This document shows, piece by piece, positions 51,609 to 61,146 of a DNA stretch of 64,000 nt (position 1 is the first letter of the stretch; every line of letters begins with the position of its first letter). The translations under genes and the position numbers were made by a program. Source of the DNA: Deltaproteobacteria bacterium HGW-Deltaproteobacteria-12 (GTDB taxonomy: Bacteria > Desulfobacterota > Syntrophia > Syntrophales > Smithellaceae); assembly GCA_002840565.1 (NCBI GenBank), contig PHBK01000001.1:62001-126000 (forward strand). Direction: 5' to 3'. A model generated the notes under the pieces. That model searched no databases. It was given only the letters and a program-made list of their open reading frames with translations, and had not been told where the DNA came from.

Positions 51609-52280
51609 ATGACTCAAAAAATAATCATCATCAGCGGCGGACGACTGGGCGACCCCGCTTTTTTTGAGCAGCGGCGAAAGGCTTTAGGCAGTTTTCTGAC
51701 GATCTGCTGCGATGGCGGTATTCGACATTTGGAGAAGATAAAGATCAGGCCGGATGTGATCATGGGAGATATGGATTCAGCAGATCCTGCCCGTGTAGAG
51801 GGCTACGGGGTCGATGGTGTGAGGATAATAAAATATCCTTTGGACAAGGATGCTACCGATACTCAACTGGCCCTGGAGTATGCACTGGGATTAGAGCCGG
51901 CGGCAATTGAAATATGGGGAGCTCTGGGTGGCAGAATCGATCATGCTCTGGCCAATTTGTTTTTACTTAGCCTTGGTGAAAAAGCCGGAATAAAAACCAC
52001 TTTGATTGATGATTTTTGTGAAGTTTTTATTGTTGAAAAGGAAGCCTCTTTTGCGGAGGCCATCGGGCAGACAGTTTCTCTTTTTGCCATAAGTTCCAAA
52101 GCAGAAGGTATAGTGCTGCAGGGTTTTCAATATTCCTTGGATAACGAAACATTGGAAATGATCAATCCGCGCGGGATCAGTAATATCATCGTCAGATCGC
52201 CGGCGACAATTCATGTCAGGTCCGGCAGTCTTCTGGCAGTGCGGTACTGGTTGAAAGATTGTTTTCCGGAGGCTGTTTAA
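51609..52280 (+). CDS. thiN: Thiamine pyrophosphokinase
   Basis: 223 residues: ICCDGGIRHL, DVIMGDMDSAD, KDATDTQLALEYAL and GALGGRIDHALANL are the thiamine diphosphokinase motifs, with a C-terminal thiamine-binding domain (about 140-215). It makes TPP from thiamine. Having it under a TPP riboswitch gives direct feedback. The ATG at 51609 lacks a close ribosome site (AAGGG is 12 bases away), but the fold starts there. The stop is followed immediately by a copy of the thiD start. Confidence 0.93.
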   Translation: MTQKIIIISGGRLGDPAFFEQRRKALGSFLTICCDGGIRHLEKIKIRPDVIMGDMDSADPARVEGYGVDGVRIIKYPLDKDATDTQLALEYALGLEPAAIEIWGALGGRIDHALANLFLLSLGEKAGIKTTLIDDFCEVFIVEKEASFAEAIGQTVSLFAISSKAEGIVLQGFQYSLDNETLEMINPRGISNIIVRSPATIHVRSGSLLAVRYWLKDCFPEAV

Positions 52281-52520
52281 ATTATGAAACCGGTTAAAGT
52301 CAATGACACTTGCTGAAAACGAGCGTAGTGAAGTATTAAGCGCTAGTGGAATTGATCCCGAAAGAGAAGCCCGGCGGATAACCTAATAACCTGAAGGTCA
52401 CTCGAGGTCACGCTTGACGGGCGAAGCTATTCGGGATCTCTGTGATCATATTATTCGCGTAAAGTTTATAAATGTTTCCCAATCGGAGTTAATGCCCATT
52501 ATTATGAAACCGCTTAAAGT
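52281..52520 (+). repeat. 20-bp direct repeat bracketing a 200-bp insert before thiD
   Basis: ATTATGAAACCGGTTAAAGT (52281-52300) recurs at 52501-52520 with one change (19/20). The second copy is the thiD start; the first begins right after the thiN stop and would encode only ten codons. Between them an inverted repeat, GATCCCGAA / TTCGGGATC, and a GGTCAC direct repeat are visible. The segment looks like an insertion or duplication at the original thiN-thiD junction; I cannot name it. Confidence 0.65.
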
Positions 52521-53349
52521 GTTGTGCATCGGCGGATCTGATTCCAGCGGCGGCGCCGGTATTCAGGCTGATTTGAAGGCTGTGAGCGTCTGCGGCTGCT
52601 ATGGGTTGAGTGTGATTACGGCGGTAACGGCGCAAAATACATTTGGCGTCCAGGGTATTTTTGAAATTCCTCCGGAATTTGTCGGCAGGCAGATGGATAC
52701 TGTGCTGGGGGATATCGGAGCGGATGCGGTCAAAACCGGTATGTTGCTGACATCCGGTGTTGTCAGTGTCGTTGCCGAGAGGATCAAGAAATATCGTATC
52801 GAAAAATTAGTTGTCGATCCGGTAATGCTGGCGAAAGGCGGACGTAATCTTATGCTGGCAGCAGCCAGGCGCGCATTGGCGAAAAAGTTGTTTCCACTGG
52901 CCCTGGTGGTTACTCCCAATATTCCGGAAGCGGAAAAACTAGCCGGTATAGAAATCAAGTCTGTTGGGGCGATGAAAAAAGCAGCCGGCATTATTCATAA
53001 GCTCGGTATGCAAAATGTTCTGATTAAAGGCGGTCATCTGGAGGGCGATAATCAACAAGGAGTTATTGATATTCTTTTTAACGGCAAAGTTTATAAGGAA
53101 TATTCTTCACCACGGATTGCTCTGCTTGAATCTCATGGCACGGGTTGCACTTATGCCTCAGCACTGGCAGCAGGCCTTGCTTTGGGGAAAAGTGTCGACG
53201 CTGCGGCCGGGGAGGCGAAAAAGCTGGTCACTTCAGCCATAATACATTCTGTCAGCCTGGGGGCAGGGCATGTCTCAGTCAATGTCCTGGCTGAAAACTT
53301 AAAGAAGGGGAAAAAGCAGGCATTAAGTTGTACAGTAACAGGAAACTAA
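52492..53349 (+). CDS. thiD: Hydroxymethylpyrimidine/phosphomethylpyrimidine kinase
   Basis: 285 residues, ribokinase fold: GGSDSSGGAGIQADLK, KTGMLLTSG, LVVDPVMLAKGG, TPNIPEAEKLAG and SHGTGCTYASALAAGL with the catalytic Asp/Gly region. It phosphorylates HMP to HMP-PP. I use ATG 52492 (GGAG three bases before); ATG 52504 matches the usual family start but has a distant ribosome site. The region upstream holds a partial duplicate of this start. thiC follows after 37 bases. Confidence 0.93.
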   Translation: MPIIMKPLKVLCIGGSDSSGGAGIQADLKAVSVCGCYGLSVITAVTAQNTFGVQGIFEIPPEFVGRQMDTVLGDIGADAVKTGMLLTSGVVSVVAERIKKYRIEKLVVDPVMLAKGGRNLMLAAARRALAKKLFPLALVVTPNIPEAEKLAGIEIKSVGAMKKAAGIIHKLGMQNVLIKGGHLEGDNQQGVIDILFNGKVYKEYSSPRIALLESHGTGCTYASALAAGLALGKSVDAAAGEAKKLVTSAIIHSVSLGAGHVSVNVLAENLKKGKKQALSCTVTGN

Positions 53350-53386
53350 ACGTCTTGATAAAGGCGAGAACTATTTGGAGGAAGAA

Positions 53387-54658
53387 ATGACGCAACTGGA
53401 AATGGCACGTAAAGGTATCATCTCGGAAGAAATGAAGGCTTCCGCAATGGCAGAAGGTGTTTCGCCGGAACTGATCCGGCTGGGCATAGAAAAAGGAACA
53501 ATAGTGGTCTGCCGGAATACAAATCACGTAAGCATCGAACCTCTGGCTATCGGCGCAGGATTGCGCACAAAAGTAAACGCCAACATTGGAACATCAAAAG
53601 ACCATATTGATTTGAACGTGGAGTTAGCTAAACTCAAAATTGCCACGGATGCCGGGGCTGATGCTGTTATGGATCTTTCCACAGGAGGTGATCTGGCGCT
53701 AATCAGAAAAGCCGTCATGGAAATGTCAAAAGTAGCCATCGGAACAGTCCCGATTTATCAGGCGGCGTGCAAAATTATTTCGGAAAAAAAAGCTATTTCA
53801 GAGATGACTGCCGATGATATGTTCGCCGTTATTGAAGAAAACGGGCGTGATGGAGTTGATTTCATAACCGTGCACTGCGGGGTAACGCAACTCAGTGTTG
53901 CCGCAATTGAAAAGCAGGGCCGGGTTTTGGGTATCGTCAGCAGGGGCGGATCCATGACTGCCAACTGGATGGCCTGCAATGACCAGGAGAATCCTTTATA
54001 CGAACAATATGACCGTCTGGTGGAAATTGCGCGGCAATACGATATGGTTTTGAGTCTCGGAGACGGGCTGCGTCCCGGGGCTAATGCCGATGCGACCGAT
54101 CGCGGGCAATTGCAGGAATTGATTATTCTGGGTCAGTTGGCCAGGCGAGCACGTGAGGCAGGGGTGCAGGTGATGATTGAAGGACCAGGCCACGTTCCCA
54201 TCGGGGATATTGAAGCGAATATCAGATTGCAGAAGAAAATATGCGAGGGTGCTCCATTCTATGTTCTGGGACCATTGCCTACGGATATTGCGCCGGGGTA
54301 TGACCATATTACATCAGCCATCGGCGGAGCAATTGCCGGAGCAGCGGGTGCCGATTTCCTTTGTTATGTGACTCCCGCGGAACATCTGCGCCTGCCTACG
54401 CTTGATGATGTTAGAGAAGGCGTGATTGCGGCGCGTATTGCCGCCCACATTGCCGACATAGCCAAAGGTTTGCCCGGGGCGCGCGAACGGGATTTAAAAA
54501 TGTCTGAATGCCGTAAAAACTTTGATTGGCAGGGTCAGGTGGATTTATCCATCGACCCCCAAAGAGCCGGCGCTCTTTTAGAGAAAAGTAAAAGTGCGAA
54601 CGATGAAGGCTGTACCATGTGCGGTGAGTTTTGTGCCATCAAGTTAGGCAGGAAATAA
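53387..54658 (+). CDS. thiC: Phosphomethylpyrimidine synthase (short form)
   Basis: 423 residues, the short form lacking the N-terminal extension of E. coli ThiC. It is a radical SAM enzyme converting aminoimidazole ribotide to HMP phosphate. The C-terminal CTMCGEFC (CX2CX4C) binds the 4Fe-4S cluster; SRGGSMTANWM, SLGDGLRPG, MIEGPGHVP and LGPLPTDIAPGYDHITSAIGG are family motifs. TTGGAGG lies five bases before the ATG at 53387. Short ThiC is common in anaerobes. Confidence 0.96.
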   Translation: MTQLEMARKGIISEEMKASAMAEGVSPELIRLGIEKGTIVVCRNTNHVSIEPLAIGAGLRTKVNANIGTSKDHIDLNVELAKLKIATDAGADAVMDLSTGGDLALIRKAVMEMSKVAIGTVPIYQAACKIISEKKAISEMTADDMFAVIEENGRDGVDFITVHCGVTQLSVAAIEKQGRVLGIVSRGGSMTANWMACNDQENPLYEQYDRLVEIARQYDMVLSLGDGLRPGANADATDRGQLQELIILGQLARRAREAGVQVMIEGPGHVPIGDIEANIRLQKKICEGAPFYVLGPLPTDIAPGYDHITSAIGGAIAGAAGADFLCYVTPAEHLRLPTLDDVREGVIAARIAAHIADIAKGLPGARERDLKMSECRKNFDWQGQVDLSIDPQRAGALLEKSKSANDEGCTMCGEFCAIKLGRK

Positions 54659-54741
54659 TGGTTTTATGAAAAGGCTACTATTTAAAGAATTGAAACCTTA
54701 TAATATTATAAAAAGACTGCATGTCCCCAAGGAGGAAAGTA

Positions 54742-55050
54742 ATGATTTGTGTATTAGCCTCACTGAACCTAAAAGAAGGCAAAAGAGATGCTTATCTAAC
54801 CGAATTGCAGAAAATTATTCCTGATGTGCGCAAAGAAGATGGGAATATTGAATATGCACCCTACGTCGATTTGGATTCCGGGTTTCCCGTTCAGCCGCCA
54901 ATTCGGCCGGATACAGTGACAATAGTTGAGAAATGGGAAAGCCTGGACGCCTTGAAAAATCACATGACGGCTCCGCATATGGGGCCATATCGCCAGGCAA
55001 TTAAAGACATCGTCCAATCAATGCAGGTGCAGGTTCTCAGTCTGGCATAA
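54742..55050 (+). CDS. Antibiotic biosynthesis monooxygenase (ABM)-fold protein
   Basis: 102 residues with the ABM ferredoxin-like fold: VLASLNLKEGKRDAYLTELQKI, GNIEYAPYVD, VTIVEKWESLDALKNHMTAPHM. Similar proteins (YgiN) are quinol monooxygenases or heme-degrading enzymes; many have unknown roles. It acts as a dimer in known cases. AAGGAGG stands six bases before the ATG at 54742. It lies 83 bases past thiC and 23 before the CCA enzyme gene. Confidence 0.85.
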   Translation: MICVLASLNLKEGKRDAYLTELQKIIPDVRKEDGNIEYAPYVDLDSGFPVQPPIRPDTVTIVEKWESLDALKNHMTAPHMGPYRQAIKDIVQSMQVQVLSLA

Positions 55051-55073
55051 CAGTTTCTTTTAAGGATTTTTGC

Positions 55074-56423
55074 TTGCAGAAGCCAATGAGCAAAGAGAGC
55101 AACAATATCCGTCAGCAGGCGGTAGAAATTGTTCGTAAGCTGAAGATGGAAGGCTTTGAAGCTTATTTTGTCGGCGGTTGCGTGCGCGATTTCATCCGCA
55201 ATGTTCCACCTGATGACTTTGATATAGTTACCTCGGCTCATCCTGAGCAGGTGATGGCGATCTTTCCCCGGACGGTCGCCGTTGGGGCTAAGTTTGGCGT
55301 TGTAACCGTCATTATAGGTAGTCATCCTTATGAAGTGGCAACGTTTCGCAGTGACGATGTCTATATAGATGGCCGCAGGCCATCCGGTGTTCATTTTTCT
55401 ACCTCCCTTGAAGATGTTCTCAGGCGCGATTTTACCGTCAACGGCCTTTTAATGAATCCGGAGACAGAAGAGGTCATTGATCATGTCGGCGGCCTGGGCG
55501 ATATTGAGAAAAAGATAATCCGGACCATTGGCGACCCGGATAAACGATTCAATGAAGACTATCTGCGCATACTGCGGGCGGTTCGTTTTGCCGCAAATCT
55601 AAATTTTGAAATTGACCCGGCTACGAAGGATAAAATATCCCAGAATGCGGCGAAAATAAAGCAAATCAGTGCCGAACGTCTGCAGGCGGAACTCAATAAA
55701 ATACTTACCCGTGCAGGAGCCCGTCGCGGTTTCGAACTCATGGCTGAGATGCAATTATTGCCGGAGATGTTACCCGAACTGGACCGTCTGAGGGGAGTAT
55801 TGCAGCCACCGCTTTTCCATCCGGAAGGCGATGTCTGGCAGCATACTTTAATGATGCTGGATCTGTTGCCGACAAGCGGTAAATTGGCGAATAATTGTCA
55901 GTTAGCCTGGGGTGCTCTCTTGCACGATACCGGTAAAGCGGTGACAAGGACGCAAGACGAAAAGGGTGTCCACTTCTATGGTCATGTCCGTGCAGGAGAG
56001 GAAATAGCCTCAGATATTCTGCTGCGCTTGAGATTTTCGCGCACCGACCGGGAAGTTATAATCGACCTGATTCACTACCATATGATGTTTATGAATGTCC
56101 AAAAAATGCGTAAAGGCAGATTGAAACGGTTTCTGCGGATGCCGGATTTTGATTTACATCTGGAGTTGCACAGGCTGGATTGTGCAGCCAGCCACAATAT
56201 GCTGGATAATTACGAATTTTGCCGGAATCAACTTAATAACCTGGATGAAGATGATCTTCACCCGCCGCGCCTGCTTAACGGCTATGATTTGATAGCGCTG
56301 GGTTTTGCTCCCGGGAAAGTACTGGGTGAAATACTGCGTGCTCTGGAAAATATGCAGCTGGAAGGCAAGATTGCCACTCGTCAAGAAGCGGAAAAATTTG
56401 TCCTTGAAAAATGGAATAAATAA
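55074..56423 (+). CDS. tRNA nucleotidyltransferase / poly(A) polymerase with HD domain
   Basis: 449 residues of the class II nucleotidyltransferase family: YFVGGCVRDFI and DDFDIVTSAHP hold the catalytic Asp pair, then RRDFTVNGLLMN and RFNEDYLRILRAVRFAA. An HD domain follows (HTLMMLDLL, LLHDTGK, GH). This fits the CCA-adding enzyme with phosphohydrolase domain, which repairs tRNA 3' ends; poly(A) polymerase is the alternative. The TTG at 55074 has AAGGA seven bases upstream; ATG 55086 is possible. Confidence 0.9.
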   Translation: MQKPMSKESNNIRQQAVEIVRKLKMEGFEAYFVGGCVRDFIRNVPPDDFDIVTSAHPEQVMAIFPRTVAVGAKFGVVTVIIGSHPYEVATFRSDDVYIDGRRPSGVHFSTSLEDVLRRDFTVNGLLMNPETEEVIDHVGGLGDIEKKIIRTIGDPDKRFNEDYLRILRAVRFAANLNFEIDPATKDKISQNAAKIKQISAERLQAELNKILTRAGARRGFELMAEMQLLPEMLPELDRLRGVLQPPLFHPEGDVWQHTLMMLDLLPTSGKLANNCQLAWGALLHDTGKAVTRTQDEKGVHFYGHVRAGEEIASDILLRLRFSRTDREVIIDLIHYHMMFMNVQKMRKGRLKRFLRMPDFDLHLELHRLDCAASHNMLDNYEFCRNQLNNLDEDDLHPPRLLNGYDLIALGFAPGKVLGEILRALENMQLEGKIATRQEAEKFVLEKWNK

Positions 56424-56469
56424 TTGGCACGAGGCTCAATAAATAACCCGGTTAGAGAAAGGAGAAAAT

Positions 56470-57336
56470 ATGAGCGTATTGAACTTAAAAGACGGGGGAA
56501 GTATTTACTATGAGGTTCATGGCGAAGGCGAACCGCTGATTATGCTGAACGGTCTGATGATGAATACAATGAGTTGGATGGACTACATCCCGCAGTTAAA
56601 GGATAAATTTAAACTTATCCTCTTTGATTTCCGTGATCAGGGACGTTCTTCCAGACTTCCGGAAGGATATGACAACGACATTCATGCAGGCGACACAATA
56701 GCATTGCTCGATGAGTTAAAGATAGACAAGGTGCATATGATCGGGACTTCTTATGGCGGGCAAGTGGCGCTCAAATTCACCCTGAAGTATCAGGAGAGGT
56801 TGAAAACATTGATTCTCCCCAACACCCTGAGCTGTATTCCGAACCAATTAAAAGCGATAGGTGAAGGATGGGAAGAGGCTGCCCAATTATATGACGGTGC
56901 CAAGTTCTTTAAATTAGCCATCCCCTGGGTTTATTCCCGGCATTTTTATCAGACTTCTCTGGAATGGCTCAACCAGCGCCAAATGCTGTTTAAAGATATG
57001 TTGACAAAAGAATGGTTTGACAGCGTTATCAGGCTCTCTAGGAGCACCAGAAATTATTATATTTCACCGGAACAACTGCAGACAATAAAAGTGCCGACTC
57101 TTTTAATTGGCGCGCAGGATGATATGGTTACACCAATAGATGTTATGTCTATCATGCAGGAGAACATTAAGGGCTGCGAATTTGTCATTACTTATCAATC
57201 CGGCCACGGTGCCTGTCTGGAAAAATTGCATGAATTTGTCACAATCATTTGTGGTTTTGTGTTCAAGCACAGCAAAGACAAGGCAGTGTCTGCTCAGCAA
57301 TTGAACAACCCGGTATTGCCCGGCGTTAAACAATAA
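56470..57336 (+). CDS. Alpha/beta hydrolase
   Basis: 288 residues: LNGLMMNTMSWMD (oxyanion region), GTSYGGQVAL (nucleophile Ser about 98), GAQDDMVTP (acid) and QSGHGACLEK (His). It may be an esterase, lactonase or C-C hydrolase. Layout and motifs resemble the hydrolase at 2540-3478. AAAGGAG lies six bases before the ATG. It follows the CCA enzyme by 46 bases and may be co-transcribed. Confidence 0.87.
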   Translation: MSVLNLKDGGSIYYEVHGEGEPLIMLNGLMMNTMSWMDYIPQLKDKFKLILFDFRDQGRSSRLPEGYDNDIHAGDTIALLDELKIDKVHMIGTSYGGQVALKFTLKYQERLKTLILPNTLSCIPNQLKAIGEGWEEAAQLYDGAKFFKLAIPWVYSRHFYQTSLEWLNQRQMLFKDMLTKEWFDSVIRLSRSTRNYYISPEQLQTIKVPTLLIGAQDDMVTPIDVMSIMQENIKGCEFVITYQSGHGACLEKLHEFVTIICGFVFKHSKDKAVSAQQLNNPVLPGVKQ

Positions 57337-57404
57337 CCATACGTATGTAAGAAAAGATTATTGCGGTAATAGAGCTGAAGGATTAAGGGCGCAGGCAATG
57401 GTGA

Positions 57405-58169
57405 ATGGATAATAATTGGAGAAAAGCAGTATTTCTGTTATTGGTTTTTCTAGTGATTATCTCCTGTCATAGTAAAACGCCACACAGGGAATCTGCAGTA
57501 CCGCCTAGAGCCGCAAAAACTCTGGAACTAATGGGCTTTACAATTCAGGCCGGGGCTTTTGCTAAAGCAGAAAACGCATCACGTTTGACGGAAAAACTCA
57601 AGGATCGTGGATTGGACGCAACCTATTTTGTAGCGTCAGATGGACTTTTTAAAGTCCGCTTCGGCAATTTTGCAACAAAAGAAATGGCCAGGCAAAGAGC
57701 GCAAAAATTGAGAGATGCCGGTGTCATCGAAGAGTTTTATATTGTTCAACCGGAAGATTATGCTGTTGCCAAACGTAAACAGCAAGGGACTGGTTATTTC
57801 AGGGAATCTCTTGTTAAGACAGCCCGGGATTTCATCGGAGTCCCTTATCTCTGGGGTGGCACATCGTCTGATACAGGTTTTGATTGCAGCGGGCTGACGA
57901 TGACAATATATCAGTTGAATGGGCTGAATTTGCCGCGGCATTCGATACGTCAATTTGAAGCCGGTAATCCTGTTGACAAAGACCAACTGCAAAAAGGCGA
58001 CTTAATATTTTTTGCCACAAGAGCTAAAGGCAAAGTATCACATGTCGGCATATACATCGGAGATGGCCGGTTTATCCATGCTCCTTCCCGCGGCAAGAAT
58101 ATTCGCGTTGATTCTCTTTCCGGTAATTTTTTTATCAAGAGCTTCGTCGGCGGGAGGACTTATCTATAA
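57405..58169 (+). CDS. SPOR-NlpC/P60 lipoprotein peptidase
   Basis: 254 residues. A lipoprotein signal ends VIISC (about 21). A SPOR domain (about 42-115: FTIQAGAFAKAENASRL, FKVRFGNFATKEMA) should bind denuded glycans at division sites. The NlpC/P60 domain (about 130-254) has GFDCSGLTMTIY (Cys nucleophile), SHVGIYIGDGRFIHAPS (His) and a following polar residue. It probably cuts gamma-D-Glu-DAP bonds in peptidoglycan. The ribosome site is weak, so the start is a little uncertain. Confidence 0.9.
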   Translation: MDNNWRKAVFLLLVFLVIISCHSKTPHRESAVPPRAAKTLELMGFTIQAGAFAKAENASRLTEKLKDRGLDATYFVASDGLFKVRFGNFATKEMARQRAQKLRDAGVIEEFYIVQPEDYAVAKRKQQGTGYFRESLVKTARDFIGVPYLWGGTSSDTGFDCSGLTMTIYQLNGLNLPRHSIRQFEAGNPVDKDQLQKGDLIFFATRAKGKVSHVGIYIGDGRFIHAPSRGKNIRVDSLSGNFFIKSFVGGRTYL

Positions 58170-58344
58170 ATAAAATGCATTATAGTTGCTAAAGCCTTGC
58201 CCATAAAGGATTACAGCGGCCAGTTCAAATTTAAAATAATAATTTGTGACCGCTGCAGATGAAGTGACTAATAATATTTCGGAGAGGAAGTGATCGGTCT
58301 TAAGAAAAAAAATAAAAAAAGTTTATTTTATTTTATAGTTTTTG

Positions 58345-58373
58345 TTGACCACTGATAAAAAATAAAGTAAAAT
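58345..58373 (+). promoter_or_regulatory. Promoter of the histone-like gene
   Basis: TTGACC (58345-58350), 17 bases, TAAAAT (58368-58373): five of six matches in both hexamers, in a very AT-rich stretch. RNA would start near 58380, 70 bases before the ATG. Confidence 0.7.
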
Positions 58374-58448
58374 CAAATCATAAGAATGCATAATGATGCA
58401 TTTGCGTTAGTAATTAAAATGCAATTTAACAAAAGGAGGCTTTACCTG

Positions 58449-58628
58449 ATGACAGCAACAGCAAAGAAAGTCGTGAAGAAGGCTGCAAAACCGGCAGCAA
58501 AGAAAGCAGTAGCAAAAAAGGTTGTAAAGAAGGCAGTAGCAAAAAAGGTTGTAAAGAAGGTTGCAGCAAAGAAGGTTGTAAAGAAGGCTGCTCCCAAAAC
58601 AGCCAAAAAGGCAGCAACTAAAAAGTAA
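58449..58628 (+). CDS. Lysine/alanine-rich histone H1-like peptide
   Basis: 59 residues, almost only Lys, Ala and Val, with repeats of VAKKVVKKA. It matches the H1-like tails found in many bacteria (Hc1, AlgP and HctB-like), which bind and compact DNA. No folded domain is present. AAGGAGG lies nine bases before the ATG at 58449; an upstream ATG would add 21 unlikely residues. It has its own promoter and follow-on hairpins, so it is probably a single, well-expressed gene. Confidence 0.88.
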   Translation: MTATAKKVVKKAAKPAAKKAVAKKVVKKAVAKKVVKKVAAKKVVKKAAPKTAKKAATKK

Positions 58629-58661
58629 GCAAAGAGTAACAGACTTTTTGCAGTTGCAACT

Positions 58662-58740
58662 TTTAAGTGACAAAATTCACTTAAAGGTGATTCGTGCCTT
58701 AAAAAACTTTACTTCCTGCTGGATGCGGTAAAGTAAAGTT
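58662..58740 (+). terminator. Two hairpins after the histone-like gene
   Basis: TTTAAGTGA (58662-58670) / TCACTTAAA (58677-58685), loop six, then AACTTTACTT (58705-58714) / AAGTAAAGTT (58731-58740), loop 16. Both are perfect. One or both may end the transcript. Confidence 0.5.
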
Positions 58741-59167
58741 GTTCATCACGCCGGTCATCAATTGCTGGTCCGGAAGTGAGGGATTGACTATTGATTTAAT
58801 AAGCCTGAAAATGCTGGAAGCATTGGAGGGCATTCTTTTATTTAAAACAGACCGCAAACAAAACAGTGTTGTATTCAGTGGCCTCCGGACATGCCGCAAT
58901 GGGGCGGGCTGAAGTGATTCCCGGGATTTAATTCTTGGAGTGAAGCTACATTTTCAAAGAGATCGAAGCAAGAGATCGCTGAGGGGTAGATCACATCCTG
59001 TTGTTTGTCGGTGTCTTTCAATCTAATTTTTATTCACCTACTTGATAATTCTTAGCCAGATGTTTATAGGAATGAAGCAAGCTTTAAGTTTTTTTTCACA
59101 GCGAGTGGTTTGCCATTTATCTGATTAACTCCGCAAAGTGGAAAATGAAAGGATGGTTAATCCTCAT
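58741..59167. other. Intergenic region without a supported gene
   Basis: I see no gene, RNA or repeat here that I can support. A 66-codon frame on the minus strand (58699-58899) has no ribosome site. Codon use and stops suggest decayed or non-coding DNA. Confidence 0.5.
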
Positions 59168-60733
59168 ATGTCCAAAGATCACATTTTGTCTATTGACAAC
59201 GGTACACAGTCAGTGCGGGCATTAATTTTTGATTTGCATGGCAATCTTGTTTATAAAATACAAATTCCTTTAGAACCTTATTATTCGGTCGAACCAGGCT
59301 GGGCAGAACAGGATGTTGATTATTACTGGAAATCACTATGCCGGGCATGCCAGAAGCTCTGGCAGGAATCACCAGTGCCTAAAGAGGCCATAGCCGGAGT
59401 TTCAATCACCACACAGCGCGCGACGATGATCAATCTAGATAGAAACGGCAAACCACTGCGGCCTGCCATTGTCTGGCTCGATCAGCGGCGCACCAATGGC
59501 CTGAAACCTATCGGCGGATTATGGGGGCTTGCTTTTAAAGTATCAGGTATGAAAAGAACAGTAGCTTACTTGCAGGCGGAGGCAGAATCAAATTGGATTA
59601 AAATGAATCAGCCGGAAATTTGGAACAAAACACACAAATATCTTTTCCTGTCGGGATACCTGACTTATTGCCTGACCGGAACGTTTGTCGATTCCGTGGG
59701 CTGCCAGGTAGGTTATGTCCCTTTTGATTATAAGAAAAAGAACTGGGCAGCATCGTGGGATTGGAAATGGGATATGACACAGGTAGCACCGGAAATGCTG
59801 CCAAAATTAATTGAACCTGCGACAATCATGGGGCAAATTACCCGCAAGGCTGCGGAAGAAACAGGAATACCGGAAGGACTGCCGGTGGTTGCCGCTGCGG
59901 CAGATAAAGCCTGTGAAGTTATTGGTGCGGGATGTCTACAGCCTCATATTGGTTGCCTAAGTTATGGGACAACGGCTACGATCAACACAACTCATTATAA
60001 GTATATAGAAGCTATTCCGCTGATACCTCCTTATCCTTCAGCGGTACCCAATGCTTATTCTCTGGAAATACAGATTTATCGTGGTTACTGGATGGTTAGC
60101 TGGTTTAAGGACGAGTTTGCTCCTTTCGAGAAACAACTGGCCGCGGAACGCGGTGTTGAGGCGGAGACAATAATTGAAGAGCTGCTGCACAAGGCGCCAC
60201 CGGGATCTATGGGGCTTATCTTGCAGCCTTACTGGTCCCCGGGGATAAAAGTGCCTGGTCCGGAAGCAAAGGGCGCGGTCATTGGTTTTGGCGATGTTCA
60301 TAATCGGGCGCATTTTTATCGCGCAATACTGGAAGGTTTGGCTTATGCGTTGCGAGAAGGGAAAGAACGCCAGGAAAAACGTAGCGGAGTAAATATGACG
60401 GAGTTGCGCGTTTCCGGCGGCGGTTCCCAAAGCGATGCGTCAATGCAAATTACGGCGGACATTTTTGGTTTACCCACAGCGAGACCTCATACTTACGAAA
60501 CATCAGGCTTGGGTGCTGCAATTGATGCAGCAGTAGGCCTAAAGCTGCATTCTGATTTTAAGACGGCGGTGTCAGAGATGACACGAATCGGCCGTTTCTT
60601 TGAACCTGACTATAATACGCATAAAATATACGATCAACTTTATGAGCGCGTATACAAGCAAATGTATGATCGATTGAAACCTCTTTATGAAGAAATCCGC
60701 TCTATAACCGGTTATCCCATACAGCCGGGATGA
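59168..60733 (+). CDS. FGGY-family carbohydrate kinase, second copy
   Basis: 521 residues from ATG 59168. [18 protein letters not shown] is the phosphate loop, then [46 protein letters not shown] and [17 protein letters not shown]. It is an evident paralogue of the kinase at 39703-41268, sharing the ITGYP end. Starts at GTG 59138 and ATG 59153 are also open; none has a well-placed ribosome site. The substrate is unknown. It is monocistronic. Confidence 0.88.
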   Translation: MSKDHILSIDNGTQSVRALIFDLHGNLVYKIQIPLEPYYSVEPGWAEQDVDYYWKSLCRACQKLWQESPVPKEAIAGVSITTQRATMINLDRNGKPLRPAIVWLDQRRTNGLKPIGGLWGLAFKVSGMKRTVAYLQAEAESNWIKMNQPEIWNKTHKYLFLSGYLTYCLTGTFVDSVGCQVGYVPFDYKKKNWAASWDWKWDMTQVAPEMLPKLIEPATIMGQITRKAAEETGIPEGLPVVAAAADKACEVIGAGCLQPHIGCLSYGTTATINTTHYKYIEAIPLIPPYPSAVPNAYSLEIQIYRGYWMVSWFKDEFAPFEKQLAAERGVEAETIIEELLHKAPPGSMGLILQPYWSPGIKVPGPEAKGAVIGFGDVHNRAHFYRAILEGLAYALREGKERQEKRSGVNMTELRVSGGGSQSDASMQITADIFGLPTARPHTYETSGLGAAIDAAVGLKLHSDFKTAVSEMTRIGRFFEPDYNTHKIYDQLYERVYKQMYDRLKPLYEEIRSITGYPIQPG

Positions 60734-61017
60734 CCATGGTTTTCTCCGCACAGCGATTAATTTCATCAGAAATGACCTGCAACTGTTGTTCTTTGGATTA
60801 ATATACTCCTGAATAGAATGCCACATCCCTTATTGGTGTGGCGCACCATTTAAGATGGTCCTGTTAGTCATAATCGGTAACTTACTTTTGACTTGATCGA
60901 GATTACTATTGGCCGGCCCAATGACAGTCAGCCCTGAATAATTTATGCCTGCTTTCAGTATGGTATTCTTAGCAGGCGCCTTTTTAGAAATAGAAATAAT
61001 TATAGCAAATATCTTTA
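60734..61017. other. Intergenic region with tandem hairpins
   Basis: Two adjacent hairpins, GCCACATC/GGTGTGGC (60820-60842) and ACCAT/ATGGT (60845-60859), lie about 90-125 bases past the kinase stop and may form a weak terminator. No gene is supported; a 64-codon minus-strand frame lacks a start signal. Confidence 0.4.
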
Positions 61018-61046
61018 TTGACATCTAAAATATTCCATCATATAGC
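61018..61046 (+). promoter_or_regulatory. Promoter of the sufCB-like genes
   Basis: Perfect TTGACA (61018-61023), 17 bases, TATAGC (61041-61046). The leader would be about 95 bases. No obvious IscR-type site is seen. Confidence 0.6.
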
Positions 61047-61146
61047 GACTCAAGCAACAATATAAAGTATAGCCTTTCAGGTCGGCATCAGAGTGTAATA
61101 TCATGATGATTTCAATATTGTTGATGGGCTTAGGTGGGTTTATTAA

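Noticed and set aside
58699..58899. A 66-codon minus-strand frame, thought at first to be a transposase remnant
   Set aside because: I could not match it to any transposase motif and found no flanking inverted repeats.
60830..61024. A 64-codon minus-strand frame between the second FGGY kinase and the sufC-like gene
   Set aside because: It has no ribosome site and overlaps two hairpins and the suf promoter.
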